Origin: an uncultured Alphaproteobacteria bacterium
Lineage (GTDB): Bacteria > Pseudomonadota > Alphaproteobacteria > JALCBB01
Length of the DNA: 64,000 nt
Direction: 5' to 3'
NCBI GenBank assembly: GCA_958267355.1
Contig: OY279575.1
Span: 1,162,335-1,226,334, forward strand
Below are positions 25,377-34,276 of the stretch, piece after piece (the stretch's first letter is position 1; each line of letters begins with the position of its first letter). Position numbers and translations under genes: made by a program. The notes below the pieces were generated by a model. That model saw only the letters and a program-made list of their open reading frames with translations, did no database searches and was not told the DNA's origin.

Positions 25377-26734
25377 TCAAGTGCCTGCATCTTCTGCAAG
25401 GTCTCGTCAAAGTCGCTGAACTCTCGTGTGCCTTGCTTCAAAAACATCTGAATCGCATCGCGCTTGGCAATCGCTGTGTCCGTAGTCGCGTCTGACCCTT
25501 CGCTGTACTCACCAACCCGTATCAAAAGCTCGGCGTTTTCGTATGCCGCCATAAGCTCCCGCCACCGCCGAGCCGCCGCTTGATGTTCGGGCGTGGTGAT
25601 ATTCGTCATAACCCGACTGGCAGAGCGCAAAACATCTACCGCTGGATAATGCCCTGCCGATGCTAAATCCCGCGACAGAATAATATGCCCATCCAAAATT
25701 GACCGCGTTTCATCGGCGACAGGCTCGGTCATATCATCGCCTTCCACCAAGACCGTATAGAAAGCGGTGATAGATCCTGTTTTGCCCATACCCGAACGCT
25801 CCATCAGGCGGGGCAGAGTGGCAAAGACCGAAGGCGGAAACCCCCGCCGCGTTGGTGGTTCCCCAGCCGCTAAGCCGATTTCCCGCACGGCACGGGCAAA
25901 GCGCGTGACTGAGTCCATCAACAGCAGAACCCGCTTGCCATTGTCGCGGAAATACTCCGCCACGGCGGTTGCGACCCAAGCCGCTCGCGCGCGCTCCATA
26001 GATGATCTGTCAGAAGTGGCGATTACCAAGACCGAACGTTTCATACCTTCTTCGCCCAAATTGTCTTCTATGAACTCGCGCACTTCGCGTCCGCGTTCGC
26101 CAATCAGAGCTACCACCGTTACATCAACCTGCGCTCCTAGCACCATTGAAGACAGCAGAGTGCTTTTCCCCACACCTGCGGCGGCAAAGATTCCGAGCCG
26201 TTGCCCTTCGCCGCAGGTCAGCAAGCCATCTAGGCAACGCACACCCAACGGCAAGGGATGGCGAATCAACTGCCGTTGCAACGGGTCAGGAGCTGACCGA
26301 TAGAGCGGATAGCGTTTCGCTGTCTCCAAGTCTATATGCGGCTTGCCGTCTAGGGGTCTGCCCATTCCATCTAGTACCCGCCCAAGCAAGGCATCGCTGA
26401 CAGGCACTTCTTGGCTACGCCCTGTCGGGACTACCAAAGTCTGCGACGACAAGCCCAAAAGCTCGCCATAGACCGACAAGATAGCCGCGTTGTCCTCAAA
26501 GCCTACGACTTCGCCTTCGCCCAAAAGCCTACCGCGTGGGTCGCGCAACTCACAGACTTCTCCGACACTGGCGTTCGGCACCAGAGCTTTGACCAGTGTC
26601 CCCACCACTTCGGTAACCCGCCCCGTAATCATAGTAATCCGCGATGCGGCTAGCCGCGTGCCGATTCTATCCACGGCGGGAGCTAACGGATTAGAGGAAT
26701 CACCCGCTTCCTGATTTTTTTCGTCCGTAAACAT
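25370..26734 (-). CDS. sctN: Type III secretion ATPase
   Basis: A FliI/YscN-type ATPase of 454 residues from the ATG at 26734, which lies after the sctL stop at 26745. The Walker A region is [14 protein letters not shown], Walker [14 protein letters not shown], and the catalytic glutamate is in [30 protein letters not shown] and [11 protein letters not shown] are conserved. It unfolds substrates and releases chaperones at the export gate. The neighbours sctL and sctO are its partners. All motifs are intact. Confidence 0.97.
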   Translation of the reverse strand: MFTDEKNQEAGDSSNPLAPAVDRIGTRLAASRITMITGRVTEVVGTLVKALVPNASVGEVCELRDPRGRLLGEGEVVGFEDNAAILSVYGELLGLSSQTLVVPTGRSQEVPVSDALLGRVLDGMGRPLDGKPHIDLETAKRYPLYRSAPDPLQRQLIRHPLPLGVRCLDGLLTCGEGQRLGIFAAAGVGKSTLLSSMVLGAQVDVTVVALIGERGREVREFIEDNLGEEGMKRSVLVIATSDRSSMERARAAWVATAVAEYFRDNGKRVLLLMDSVTRFARAVREIGLAAGEPPTRRGFPPSVFATLPRLMERSGMGKTGSITAFYTVLVEGDDMTEPVADETRSILDGHIILSRDLASAGHYPAVDVLRSASRVMTNITTPEHQAAARRWRELMAAYENAELLIRVGEYSEGSDATTDTAIAKRDAIQMFLKQGTREFSDFDETLQKMQALES

Positions 26735-26744
26735 TACGCAAACA

Positions 26745-27455
26745 TTACTCAAACCGCACTGCCAGCGGATCTGAGCCTTCTGGCGTGTCCTTGGCTTCAC
26801 CCCTACCTTCGCCTTCACCTCTGCCTTCGCCTTCGCCCGTAGCTTCGCCTTCGGTATCGCTATCGGTCAGAGCTTGACGCAAGACATCAAGCTGACGCGG
26901 TAGGCTTAGGTCCACAACGCCGAGTGCTGATTCTAAAACGCATTCTTCGGGTCCGAGGGCAGGGTCTGGCTCTATCCTTAGCGGAGCTGCTGCATTGCGC
27001 CGTACCCGTTCTTCTAGGGCTTGCTGTAGCGGCTCCACCTGCTCGGGAGCGACTCTAAGTCGTAGCTCAGGTAGCCCCTGGAAGTCTTCTAGGGCTCGCC
27101 TGACCACCTTCGCCAATAATTCTGCGTCATCCATCTCGCCGATGATTCGCTCCACTGCACGGGCGACTAGCGCGCCTAGTTGTTTTTCCATGCCATCCAC
27201 CCAAGATCTGGCTCGTCCTACCTGTTCGGTCTGCATTTTGGCAAGGACAGCTTTGGCTTCTAGCTGTCCGTCTTGGTAGCCTCGGCGTTTTTCGGCTTCG
27301 TAGGCGGTGGCGGCGCGTTCTAGCACGGCGTCGGCTTCTTCTTGGGCGGTGTCTAGGAGCGCACGGGCTTCGCGAAGCTTTTCGTACTCGGACGATTTAA
27401 GCACTTGCCCGCTGACGCGCCATGCTCCGTGTTTTATGATGGCAACCAGCGGCAT
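26745..27455 (-). CDS. sctL: Type III secretion ATPase regulator (YscL/FliH-like)
   Basis: A 236-residue peripheral stator protein that links SctN to the sorting platform. The N-terminal half is a long Glu/Ala-rich helix ([20 protein letters not shown]); the C-terminal half has the FliH-type domain with [20 protein letters not shown] and [14 protein letters not shown]. An extra Gly/Glu/Arg repeat ([12 protein letters not shown]) lies near the C-terminus. It overlaps sctK by 22 bp and precedes sctN by 10 bp. Confidence 0.88.
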   Translation of the reverse strand: MPLVAIIKHGAWRVSGQVLKSSEYEKLREARALLDTAQEEADAVLERAATAYEAEKRRGYQDGQLEAKAVLAKMQTEQVGRARSWVDGMEKQLGALVARAVERIIGEMDDAELLAKVVRRALEDFQGLPELRLRVAPEQVEPLQQALEERVRRNAAAPLRIEPDPALGPEECVLESALGVVDLSLPRQLDVLRQALTDSDTEGEATGEGEGRGEGEGRGEAKDTPEGSDPLAVRFE

Positions 27456-28144
27456 TCTGGAAATAGTCTTTCTAACAGGCGTGAAGGCCAGCCCTTGTCG
27501 CTCAGGGTTGGCGGATGCAACACGGGGGCAAACGGCACTGCCGCCGACTCGGATGTAGCCTGCAAGGGAGTCGCTTGCACAGGCGGAAACTTGAGCCTAA
27601 GCCGTAGTATCCAAGCTGACCCGACAGAGGGAAGCATAGACTCCCACAGTTTGCGTCCTAAGTTCAGAGTTGTCTCGGGGCTTTGCCAGGGCAAATCGCT
27701 TGCCGCCGTAAACGGATTTTCGTGTTCTGCCAAAAAGTTGTGCGTGGCTTCGTCGTAGGTTTCTGCCAGCGTGCGGATAAGTCTTCCGTCAATCAGGCGG
27801 CGGTACCAATCGCGATGACAGGCAAGTCCTAGATGGGTGGCGAACTTTCGCGACTCAGTCCGCGAGAGCAACAAAGCCCGTCCTGCCGCCGTAGCAAACG
27901 GAGGCGAGTCACTCGGCCAGCCCAAATTAAACCGCGCAAAAATCACCCGCGACAGGGCAGGTGTGGCTTGTATCTTCTCCATCAGGGCAGGAGGTAAAGA
28001 ATCTTCCTCCGCCGACTTCAGCACCGCCAGCCAGCCCGCATCTATTGTTGCGGCAGGATTTGCAAGCAAAGCCAAAGTGCGTTTGCTCAGCGGCGTGTTG
28101 CTCGCCAAGTCGGGCAGATCCGCAAGCGGAGAAGTATCAGCCAT
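27434..28144 (-). CDS. sctK: Type III secretion sorting platform protein (YscK-like)
   Basis: About 236 residues from the ATG at 28144, which falls just after the sctJ stop. SctK connects SctQ/SctL pods to the SctD ring. The block ATHLGLACHRDWYRRLIDGR and the preceding FNLGW resemble YscK/PscK. The order J-K-L-N is that of the ysc operon. The family is poorly conserved, so context carries much of the weight. The reading frame is open 19 codons further upstream, within sctJ. Confidence 0.75.
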   Translation of the reverse strand: MADTSPLADLPDLASNTPLSKRTLALLANPAATIDAGWLAVLKSAEEDSLPPALMEKIQATPALSRVIFARFNLGWPSDSPPFATAAGRALLLSRTESRKFATHLGLACHRDWYRRLIDGRLIRTLAETYDEATHNFLAEHENPFTAASDLPWQSPETTLNLGRKLWESMLPSVGSAWILRLRLKFPPVQATPLQATSESAAVPFAPVLHPPTLSDKGWPSRLLERLFPECRWLPS

Positions 28145-28175
28145 AGCCCCTAGCAAGCCCCTTCTTAGCCCCTTC

Positions 28176-28952
28176 CTAACCTGCCGAAGGCGGAGGTACA
28201 CGACGGGCTGTGAGATTTATCCGCACCAGCACGACAACAACCAGCAGGAAGACCACAGCAATTGCCGCCAATAAAACCAGCATACGCGGCTCGTCTTCGG
28301 CACGGACACTAATCCCCAAGACCGAACGGTACCGCGGTGGCGGTGGAGTCGCCCGTAAAATCTGTGGGCGTGGCTCTGCTAGTACTTCTACTGACTCGGC
28401 GGCGAGTCCATCTACTGAGTCGGCGACTAGGCGGCGAATTCGCGGAATCAAACTATCGGCATCAAACTCTGGGTCATACTGGATGAACACCGAAGCGCGG
28501 GCTTCGTGCTTCAAGTCGTGTCCTTCGTGAGGCAAAACAATATGGACACGATTTTCGGTAATTCCACTAAATAGCGACAAGGTGTTTGTAAGCTCTTGGC
28601 TTATGCCATAGACCAGCCGCACCCGCTCTTCAAAAGGAGTCGGCACCAAGCCGCTTGGCTGAAAGATTTGCCCTAAGTTTTCGTGGCTACGACGCGGATA
28701 GCCATAGCGCGATAGAATTCCCACGGCGGAGGAAAAATCGGCTTCATCCACAAGGATTTGGTATTCCGTGGTCTTGGGCTGTAGCTTCTTGGACGCGTTT
28801 ATCTCACTGCGAGCCAAGATGGCGATGATTTCGTTTGCCTCGCGTTCAGGAACGGCACGGAACAGCTCGGTTTCGCAAGCGGCGAGCAGAACCAGCAACG
28901 CCAGACAGGCCAAGCCGCGGACGATATCCAAGCGTACAGAAAGATAGCTCAC
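28176..28952 (-). CDS. sctJ: Type III secretion inner-membrane ring lipoprotein
   Basis: A YscJ/PrgK-type protein of 258 residues. The signal sequence ends in the lipobox LAAC with Cys26 as the lipidation site. The two periplasmic ring-building motifs follow: EANEIIAILARSEINASK and SILSRYGYPRRSHENLGQIF-like sequence, then GISQELTNTLSLFSGI. A transmembrane helix (VLLAAIAVVFLLVVVVLVRI) lies at about 223-243. It overlaps the preceding gene by four bases. Confidence 0.95.
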   Translation of the reverse strand: MSYLSVRLDIVRGLACLALLVLLAACETELFRAVPEREANEIIAILARSEINASKKLQPKTTEYQILVDEADFSSAVGILSRYGYPRRSHENLGQIFQPSGLVPTPFEERVRLVYGISQELTNTLSLFSGITENRVHIVLPHEGHDLKHEARASVFIQYDPEFDADSLIPRIRRLVADSVDGLAAESVEVLAEPRPQILRATPPPPRYRSVLGISVRAEDEPRMLVLLAAIAVVFLLVVVVLVRINLTARRVPPPSAG

Positions 28953-29533
28953 GATCCGCCTCCCCCGCCCTGTGCCAGTGTGCGAAAGCCTTCTTCCAGC
29001 CCTGCGGGACCGCGCCGAGCGGCTTGTGTGCCGACAGCGGCTTCTTGCACGAAGGCTTGGGTGCGTAGTGCGTTTGCCATATTCGGACTTGCCACCCCGC
29101 CTGTGGTAGCTCCCCCTATGGGACTTGTTGGCAAGGCAGATTCTGCGCGAAGTCGCATTGACACGCCGCCGCGTGGAATTTCTCCACGATTTTGAAAGAA
29201 AGCGTTAAGCACTCTATCGCCTTTGGTTTCTCCTTGAAGCGAATGTACTGCCTGCACCTGCGGAGTCGTTTGTGCACCACCCCCCATCGGAGCAGACACG
29301 GTCTGATTTGCTCCTGTGGCATTTGCGCTTGTGCTGGGCGAAGCCGCGTTGGCGTTGGTTCCTGATTGGGCGACAGGATTTGCCGCCGCCGCTTGGCGCA
29401 AGCTGGCAAGCTTTTCTTGGAAGGCTTCGGTTAGGGCGCGGCCGGGTGTTGCGTTGGGGCCGAGTTGGCTGGGGCTAACTCCTGTGCGTCGCAGGAGTTC
29501 CAAAGAAGCTTGTGAGGGAATGGAAACTGCCAT
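28949..29533 (-). CDS. sctI: Possible type III secretion inner-rod protein
   Basis: A 194-residue Ala/Thr/Gly-rich protein immediately before sctJ, the normal place of sctI. The short block TKGDRVLNAFFQNRG resembles the GDRIL motif of YscI-type rods. The rest is longer and less helical than usual: known rods have about 100-140 residues and a conserved C-terminal helix that I cannot see clearly. It is translationally coupled to sctJ (ATGA). It could instead be another early substrate. Confidence 0.45.
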   Translation of the reverse strand: MAVSIPSQASLELLRRTGVSPSQLGPNATPGRALTEAFQEKLASLRQAAAANPVAQSGTNANAASPSTSANATGANQTVSAPMGGGAQTTPQVQAVHSLQGETKGDRVLNAFFQNRGEIPRGGVSMRLRAESALPTSPIGGATTGGVASPNMANALRTQAFVQEAAVGTQAARRGPAGLEEGFRTLAQGGGGGS

Positions 29534-29616
29534 GGGCGAAAGCGTGAGCCCCTTCCCTGCTATGAAGTGTGGTTTTGAGCGATTATCAGCACACGCCAGC
29601 CAGAAGGCTTACAGAT

Positions 29617-29970
29617 TTACGACTCGCGAATGGCGGAAAGCAAGCCCTGCACTTCTGCCGAAGCTGAGTCGGAAGCGATTCCGCCAAGCACTTCTTCGGC
29701 TTGTGCGGAGCGTCCGCTACGTTTCAGGGCAAGAGCCTTCAAGGCTGAAGCTTCAGCCGAAGAGTCGCCACTTTCGTCTAGGATTCGCACGGCGTCTTCG
29801 TGCTTACCGCCGGCGATTTGCACGATTGCCTGTCCTTGAGCGACTAAGCCTTCACTGCGCCCACTTTTTTTCAGGTGGGAGAGTATTACTTCAGAAAGCG
29901 CGCCTAATCCGTAGAAAGAGCCCGCGATTGAAATTTCGTAAAGGGTTTGTTCTAGGTCGGAGTCAGTCAT
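29617..29970 (-). CDS. sctG: YscG-like needle chaperone
   Basis: A 117-residue TPR-type protein (LYEISIAGSFYGLGALSEVI, then EASALKALALKRSGRSAQAE). It parallels YscG in length and in the pattern of a conserved N-terminal helix with 'IALIGTG'-like spacing and an ALCEYRLG-like second repeat. YscG and YscE hold the needle subunit before export; the YscE-like partner is at 22891. It sits between sctI and sctB. Confidence 0.7.
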   Translation of the reverse strand: MTDSDLEQTLYEISIAGSFYGLGALSEVILSHLKKSGRSEGLVAQGQAIVQIAGGKHEDAVRILDESGDSSAEASALKALALKRSGRSAQAEEVLGGIASDSASAEVQGLLSAIRES

Positions 29971-30054
29971 ATATCTCGTTCCGCGTTTCGGAGTGTTGTT
30001 ATTCTACTGCGGCGTGTAGCTCTTCACAAGGGAGCAGAATCCGCCGTGTTTGCC

Positions 30055-30834
30055 TTAGGCGTTGATGTGGCTTTTGCTCTGGTGTTCGGAATCCACGATT
30101 TGCGAGATCATCTGCAGAACCTGCTGGATAAACTGCCGCATAGTTTCTTCTTCTTTAGCGACTTTCTGCTCGGTTGCGCCTGCTTGTTGGGCTTGGGCTT
30201 CTTTGGTTTTGCTTTCGGCTTCTTCTTCTTTGCCGATACCGCCGAGTGTTCCGCCTGATGTATCGGCGACAGCTCCGCCGATACCAGAGACGGCATTGAC
30301 TTGGTTCATCCGAGCGTTATAGATGGCGAGCTGCTGATCCACGCTCCCACCGCCTGCGCTGGCGCGTTTGGAAGCCTTAATCCCTGCCGCCATAGAGCCG
30401 ACAGCGACTCCTGCTTTAATCGTGCCACTGATAACGGCGGAAGCGATTTGCCAGCCTGCTTCGTCTTTGATTTTGTCTGCCGCGTCCTTGAGCTCACTGA
30501 CTTGCGTGTTGGTGGCGATTTGGTCAGCGGCGTTTTCGGACTCGCGAAGCTTCAAAAGGGTTTGCAGGATCAACAAAATTGCATCGGTGATTGCGGAATT
30601 AATTGCATTCCCCCGAGACATAATTTCTGCCATGGCTTTTTCGGCGTCTTGTAGGTCTTGTTCGGTGAGTCGTCCTGTCCACTTGGCGGGCGGGACTCCG
30701 CCTTCGGTTCCGCTCAAGGGTGGTGGCGGAAGGGGTGCACCCACTGCCGCATGGACCTTGCGTGTTGCTTCATTCGCAGAAGCAGACACACCTGCAACGC
30801 TACCTGTTGTCCCTGTGATTCGTATGTCGCTCAT
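30055..30834 (-). CDS. sctB: Minor type III translocator (YopD-like)
   Basis: A 259-residue protein. It has a disordered Pro-rich N-terminus and a helical region with one or two hydrophobic stretches (AITDAILLILQTLLKL and GTIKAGVAVGSMAAGI). A C-terminal amphipathic coiled coil (MRQFIQQVLQMISQIVDSEH) completes the layout. This fits YopD/PopD proteins that form the host-membrane pore with the major translocator encoded next to it. Adjacent SycD-like chaperones support this. Presence of both translocators implies injection through a eukaryotic membrane. Confidence 0.75.
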   Translation of the reverse strand: MSDIRITGTTGSVAGVSASANEATRKVHAAVGAPLPPPPLSGTEGGVPPAKWTGRLTEQDLQDAEKAMAEIMSRGNAINSAITDAILLILQTLLKLRESENAADQIATNTQVSELKDAADKIKDEAGWQIASAVISGTIKAGVAVGSMAAGIKASKRASAGGGSVDQQLAIYNARMNQVNAVSGIGGAVADTSGGTLGGIGKEEEAESKTKEAQAQQAGATEQKVAKEEETMRQFIQQVLQMISQIVDSEHQSKSHINA

Positions 30835-30894
30835 TTCTTCCTCGCGTTCTGCTTCCTTGTTGCTTGTGGTCTGGTTGTGGTGCTGTTTTGCTTT

Positions 30895-30942
30895 TCTTCA
30901 GTTCAGTTTAGGCAAGCGTCTTCAATTGAGTTTAGGCAAGCG
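30895..30942 (-). repeat. 24-bp duplication covering the sctE stop
   Basis: Two 24-bp units (30895-30918, 30919-30942) share TTTAGGCAAGCG at their right ends. The sctE stop (30932-30934) and its last codons Ser-Leu-Ala lie in the right-hand unit. Confidence 0.9.
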
Positions 30943-32041
30943 AAGTTTTTCCTGTAGAAATTTTTTCGCGTGTGCGATGACCTGTCTCCAAAGCATCAAC
31001 GGTGCTTTCGTGCATCATCTCCAAAAGCTGGACAAGCTGCTTGATGAAGTTTTTGTCGCGTTCTAAAGCGGCTTCTAGTTTTTTGACAATGCCTTTTTCC
31101 TTCATCGCGTCTGCGGTCAGAAGTTCAGCCTGTCCGAGCATAATTCCTGAAGCCATACCGCTAGACGCTGAGCCGATATCTACGGCGGCGGCGGTGGCGT
31201 GTCCGATTTGAATTGCTTTGAGCGCAACTTTTGTGGCGCGTTGTGCGACTACGCTGGTGATTTCTTCGGCGGCTTCTTCCATGGAAGCCCCACCACTAAA
31301 GACTGCCAGAGCAATTTCAATGGCGATGATTAAAACTGCGATGACGATTTGCGCGATTAGCTTACCTGCTTTCTTTGCGTCTTCTTTTGGCACTCCGCAG
31401 GCGACAAGTACATCTTCAAAGACCTTACCCAGTGCATCGGAGATTTTATCCATTGCTCCTGTTTCGTTTAGCACTGTGACGGTTACGGCGATGGCGGCAC
31501 CGATTAGGGCTACGGCTCCGACTGCGGCGGAGCCTGCACCGAAGGAAACAATTGCTGTCACCACCGCTAGGATCATCGCGAGGGCAAAGGCGATCCAAGT
31601 TAGGGCTTCGGTGACGATATTGGCGGTTTTGGATTCTTCTTGTTTCTTTTGTGATTCTTGCAGGTCGCTGATGGTTTTGTTGTGCTTGGACTCCATCATC
31701 TTGCGGTGTTGGGAGATTTGCGCTCGGGCGAGTTCTATTTGCTCGCCTTTGACTTTAGAGCGGAGTGAATCAATCAGCTCCATGATGGCATTGGAGTCAA
31801 ACGCGCTTTGGTCTATATCGCCGAAGACTTGACTGAACAGCAGGCTTGGGCCTTGTGTTTCGTCTACGGCTCCGTTGTTGGCGGAAGCTTTGGCGACTCC
31901 TGTTGGCACGGGTGCTTTCGGACTTTTCGCCACAGTTGTCTTGTCGGTTTTACCTGCTTTAGACACAGCCGCTGTTTTAGCGGCGGCATCAGAGATAGCA
32001 CCCGGCGGCGGATTAGAACCAGATATGGGATCGTTAGCCAT
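30932..32041 (-). CDS. sctE: Major type III translocator (YopB/PopB-like)
   Basis: A 369-residue protein with the classic layout of the large translocator. It has a disordered N-terminus, a coiled coil at about 86-141, a long hydrophobic hairpin at about 147-190 (FALAMILAVVTAIVSFGAG and onward), and a second hydrophobic stretch at 227-250 (IVIAVLIIAIEIALAVFSGG). A helical C-terminus follows. It would insert into host membranes with SctB. The SycD-like chaperone gene directly upstream is its usual partner. Confidence 0.88.
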   Translation of the reverse strand: MANDPISGSNPPPGAISDAAAKTAAVSKAGKTDKTTVAKSPKAPVPTGVAKASANNGAVDETQGPSLLFSQVFGDIDQSAFDSNAIMELIDSLRSKVKGEQIELARAQISQHRKMMESKHNKTISDLQESQKKQEESKTANIVTEALTWIAFALAMILAVVTAIVSFGAGSAAVGAVALIGAAIAVTVTVLNETGAMDKISDALGKVFEDVLVACGVPKEDAKKAGKLIAQIVIAVLIIAIEIALAVFSGGASMEEAAEEITSVVAQRATKVALKAIQIGHATAAAVDIGSASSGMASGIMLGQAELLTADAMKEKGIVKKLEAALERDKNFIKQLVQLLEMMHESTVDALETGHRTREKISTGKTSLA

Positions 32042-32076
32042 AAAAAACGCGCTTCTATGTAGAGTTAGGGTTTCAG

Positions 32077-32116
32077 GATGAGTTAAGACGGGTAAGGATT
32101 GGTTAAGATTGGTTAA
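32077..32116 (-). repeat. 10-bp tandem repeat covering the sycD stop
   Basis: Four 10-bp units (GATGAGTTAA, GACGGGTAAG, GATTGGTTAA twice) run from 32077 to 32116, with a trace of a fifth on each side. The stop of the chaperone gene (32103-32105) is within the third unit. Confidence 0.9.
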
Positions 32117-32561
32117 GAATTTCGGTCAAGGCATCTAGATGAGCTGAAACATCGGCGGCGAGCGAATGGGTTTCGGCGTATTTGCGGGCTTCTTTTAGGG
32201 TAGCGATGGCTCCGATGTAATCTTCGGAAGCAATTTCAGACCGCACCAGCTCGGCATAGGTTGCACCATCAGGAGCCAAAGCCAAAGCTCCGCGATAGGC
32301 GAGAGACGCGGCTTCTGGCTCTCCCTGTGCTAGGTATGAACGCGCTAGTGCGACCCAAGAGTTAGGGTCTTTGTGGCGTGCTGCCGCGACCAGAGAAAAG
32401 CCTGCGACGGCTAGGTCATAGTTGCCTGCTTCGTAGGCTTGTCCTGCTGTGGCGTAGGCGAGATCTAGGGCTGAGTCGGGCAAGCCGAAGGAACTTGCTA
32501 GGGTTTCGCCTTGTTGTGCCTTCTGCTGGATTTCTGCAGAAGTTGGGAGTGCATTTGCCAT
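32103..32561 (-). CDS. sycD: SycD/LcrH-like class II chaperone (translocator chaperone)
   Basis: A 152-residue TPR protein from the ATG at 32561, placed after the upstream stop. Three tetratricopeptide-like units are visible, e.g. YEAGNYDLAVAGFSLVAA, WVALARSYLAQGEPEAASLA and YAELVRSEIASEDYIGAIAT. Class II chaperones of this size bind both translocators before secretion. The gene lies directly upstream of sctE and sctB in the order expected for a translocator operon. Confidence 0.85.
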   Translation of the reverse strand: MANALPTSAEIQQKAQQGETLASSFGLPDSALDLAYATAGQAYEAGNYDLAVAGFSLVAAARHKDPNSWVALARSYLAQGEPEAASLAYRGALALAPDGATYAELVRSEIASEDYIGAIATLKEARKYAETHSLAADVSAHLDALTEILNQS

Positions 32562-32580
32562 AGTGTTTCCTCTCTCTTGG

Positions 32581-33255
32581 CTAGTGCTTGAAACACGGAT
32601 GATCCGCCAAGGTGCTTTCTGTGGCACTCAGCAGGGGCGTGTCGGCAAGTGTGGCTTTTTGGTCAAAGGAAACTCCGCCGATGACGGGGTATCCCGACAG
32701 CTTGGAGCTTACAAATGGGCGGGCTGTGGCGAGTCCTGAGTTCAAGACGCGGAAGTGTCCGCAGACGAAAGGTGTGCCATCGCCCTGTCGCATATAGTGG
32801 ATTTCCACGAACTCAATGGAGTGCTTATGCAGGTCAGCCAGCAGGAATTCCTTTGTCACCTGAATTGCCTGACAGCGGACAGGATTTTCGGCTCCTGCAC
32901 AGCCTGAGATTTCGCGCGACAACTCTGGATTTTGCGTGGCAGAGCCGCTTCCTTGGCTACTGGAAGTAACAGCATTATTAACCGAGTCCGAAAAGCCGCT
33001 ATTGCCAAAGGCACCAACACGACTGCGGTTTGCGCGTGGCGTGAGTGCATTGTCTTCCGTCTCAAGCGCACGCGAAGCTTCGCGCCGTTCGCCGAAAAGA
33101 TCTGTAGCTTCGTTACTCTCTTGCGTACCGCTTTGCGAATAGACAAGCAGACCGATAGCGATACACAAGATAACACTGGAAAGCACAACCATTCGCACCC
33201 CGAAGGTGTGGGTAGATTCCTCCCCTGTATAGGAACCGCTGATGATATTGCTCAT
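32581..33255 (-). CDS. Unknown single-pass membrane protein of the T3SS locus
   Basis: A 224-residue protein I do not recognise. One hydrophobic helix at about 22-40 (VVLSSVILCIAIGLLVY) anchors it, followed by a Ser/Asn-rich stretch. The folded-looking C-terminal domain has CAGAENPVRCQAIQVTKEFL, FVEIHYMRQGDGTPFVCGHF and a final HPCFKH. Four cysteines in the predicted periplasmic part could make disulphides. It lies between a 139-residue unknown gene and sycD and is probably co-transcribed with the translocators. Confidence 0.6.
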   Translation of the reverse strand: MSNIISGSYTGEESTHTFGVRMVVLSSVILCIAIGLLVYSQSGTQESNEATDLFGERREASRALETEDNALTPRANRSRVGAFGNSGFSDSVNNAVTSSSQGSGSATQNPELSREISGCAGAENPVRCQAIQVTKEFLLADLHKHSIEFVEIHYMRQGDGTPFVCGHFRVLNSGLATARPFVSSKLSGYPVIGGVSFDQKATLADTPLLSATESTLADHPCFKH

Positions 33256-33273
33256 GGTACCTCGCTTATCTCC

Positions 33274-33321
33274 TTAGACCTGTTAGACCCTGACTTGTTA
33301 AACCCTAACCCGTTAAACCCG
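33274..33321 (-). repeat. TTAGACCCTG repeats covering a stop codon
   Basis: Units TTAGACCTG, TTAGACCCTGACTTG, TTAAACCCTAACCCG and TTAAACCCG follow each other without gaps. The stop of the next gene (33313-33315) starts the right-hand unit. Confidence 0.85.
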
Positions 33322-33732
33322 AGTTAGGTTTCGATTGCTACGATGCGGTGCATTCGTAGTCTCCGCTGTTTGCTGTGTTGCAGTTTGCTCTGCTGTAGAT
33401 TGCGGGTTTGGTTCTTCTAGCTTTTCCAAACCGCGTTGTCCGTACAGCTTGGGCGCAATCCGCCGACTCATCACTGCGCGAAGCAAAAGCTCTTCGTGTT
33501 CTTTTAAGTTTTCTTGTGGGCTTTGTCCTTCAATAACCAAACGCGGCGGAGCTGCCGCTTGAAAAGCCTGTTCGTCAGCTCCACTTTCCAAAAAGGCAAT
33601 TTCTTGGTCAAAAACCCACTGCGCTGTCGCTCTACGTACCCCTTGAGGCAAAGCCGATAGCGTTTCATCACGGCGGGCTTTTAGCCTTTCCACCAAATCA
33701 GAAAGCGCACTTGCTGAAGAATTCTCGCTCAT
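33313..33732 (-). CDS. Hypothetical protein in the T3SS translocator unit
   Basis: A 139-residue soluble protein I do not recognise. The first 100 residues look folded and helical (SDLVERLKARRDETLSALPQ, EHEELLLRAVMSRRIAPKLY); the last 30 are Thr/Gln/Asn-rich and disordered. It starts six bases after the stop of the upstream SycD-like gene and is likely co-translated with it. A role as a chaperone or accessory factor for the neighbouring membrane protein is only a guess. Confidence 0.5.
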   Translation of the reverse strand: MSENSSASALSDLVERLKARRDETLSALPQGVRRATAQWVFDQEIAFLESGADEQAFQAAAPPRLVIEGQSPQENLKEHEELLLRAVMSRRIAPKLYGQRGLEKLEEPNPQSTAEQTATQQTAETTNAPHRSNRNLTRV

Positions 33733-33737
33733 TGCCT

Positions 33738-34250
33738 TTAACTTCCCTCACCGAGCAGAGCCAAAGCCCGCTCCTTCAAAGCGGCATAGCGTGGATCATC
33801 TCCCGCAATCGCCACCGACGAACGCAAAGCCTGTTCCGCCCGCTCGCCTAAAGCCAACTGGCGCAAACACTCTGCGGCATAGAAGGCGGGTTCAGGGTCA
33901 CTGACATCTAGTACAGCGGCAAATTCATAGGCAGCAGTCGCAGACTTCCACTTGGCTTGGCGTTGCCGTGCGGCTCCTAGTGCTTTGTAGTTGCGCGGAG
34001 CCGACAAACCCTGCATACGACACAACTTTGAAAATAAAGCTTCGGCTTCAGAAAACTTTTCTTGCCGATGCAAGCCAACGCCTAAGTCCCAAAGCAGATC
34101 GTAATCGGGATCATCCATACCCAAGAGCGCACCGAAGCCTGCGGCAAGGGGCGGCTCATCGTCTAGGAAGATATCCAAGACCTGCTCGGCGATTGCCGCA
34201 ACTTCCCCTTCTTTCGGGGCGCGTTTCGGAGTGGATTGTTCTTGTGCCAT
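33738..34250 (-). CDS. Second SycD/LcrH-like class II chaperone
   Basis: A 170-residue TPR protein with LLWDLGVGLHRQEKFSEAEA, FSKLCRMQGLSAPRNYKALG and KSATAAYEFAAVLDVSDPEP, the repeat pattern of SycD-type chaperones. LGAARQRQAKW resembles the conserved LGACRQ...Y block of this family more closely than the other copy does. It lies directly downstream of the tip-like gene. Two class II chaperones in one locus may serve the two translocators separately, or one may serve the tip-like protein. Confidence 0.8.
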   Translation of the reverse strand: MAQEQSTPKRAPKEGEVAAIAEQVLDIFLDDEPPLAAGFGALLGMDDPDYDLLWDLGVGLHRQEKFSEAEALFSKLCRMQGLSAPRNYKALGAARQRQAKWKSATAAYEFAAVLDVSDPEPAFYAAECLRQLALGERAEQALRSSVAIAGDDPRYAALKERALALLGEGS

Positions 34251-34276
34251 AAAAGCTACCGACTCAGTAGAAGCCG

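Noticed and set aside
29316..30065. Long plus-strand open frame of 249 codons in the T3SS locus
   Set aside because: It is antisense to the sctI- and sctG-like genes, which have family-like protein features and fit the operon.
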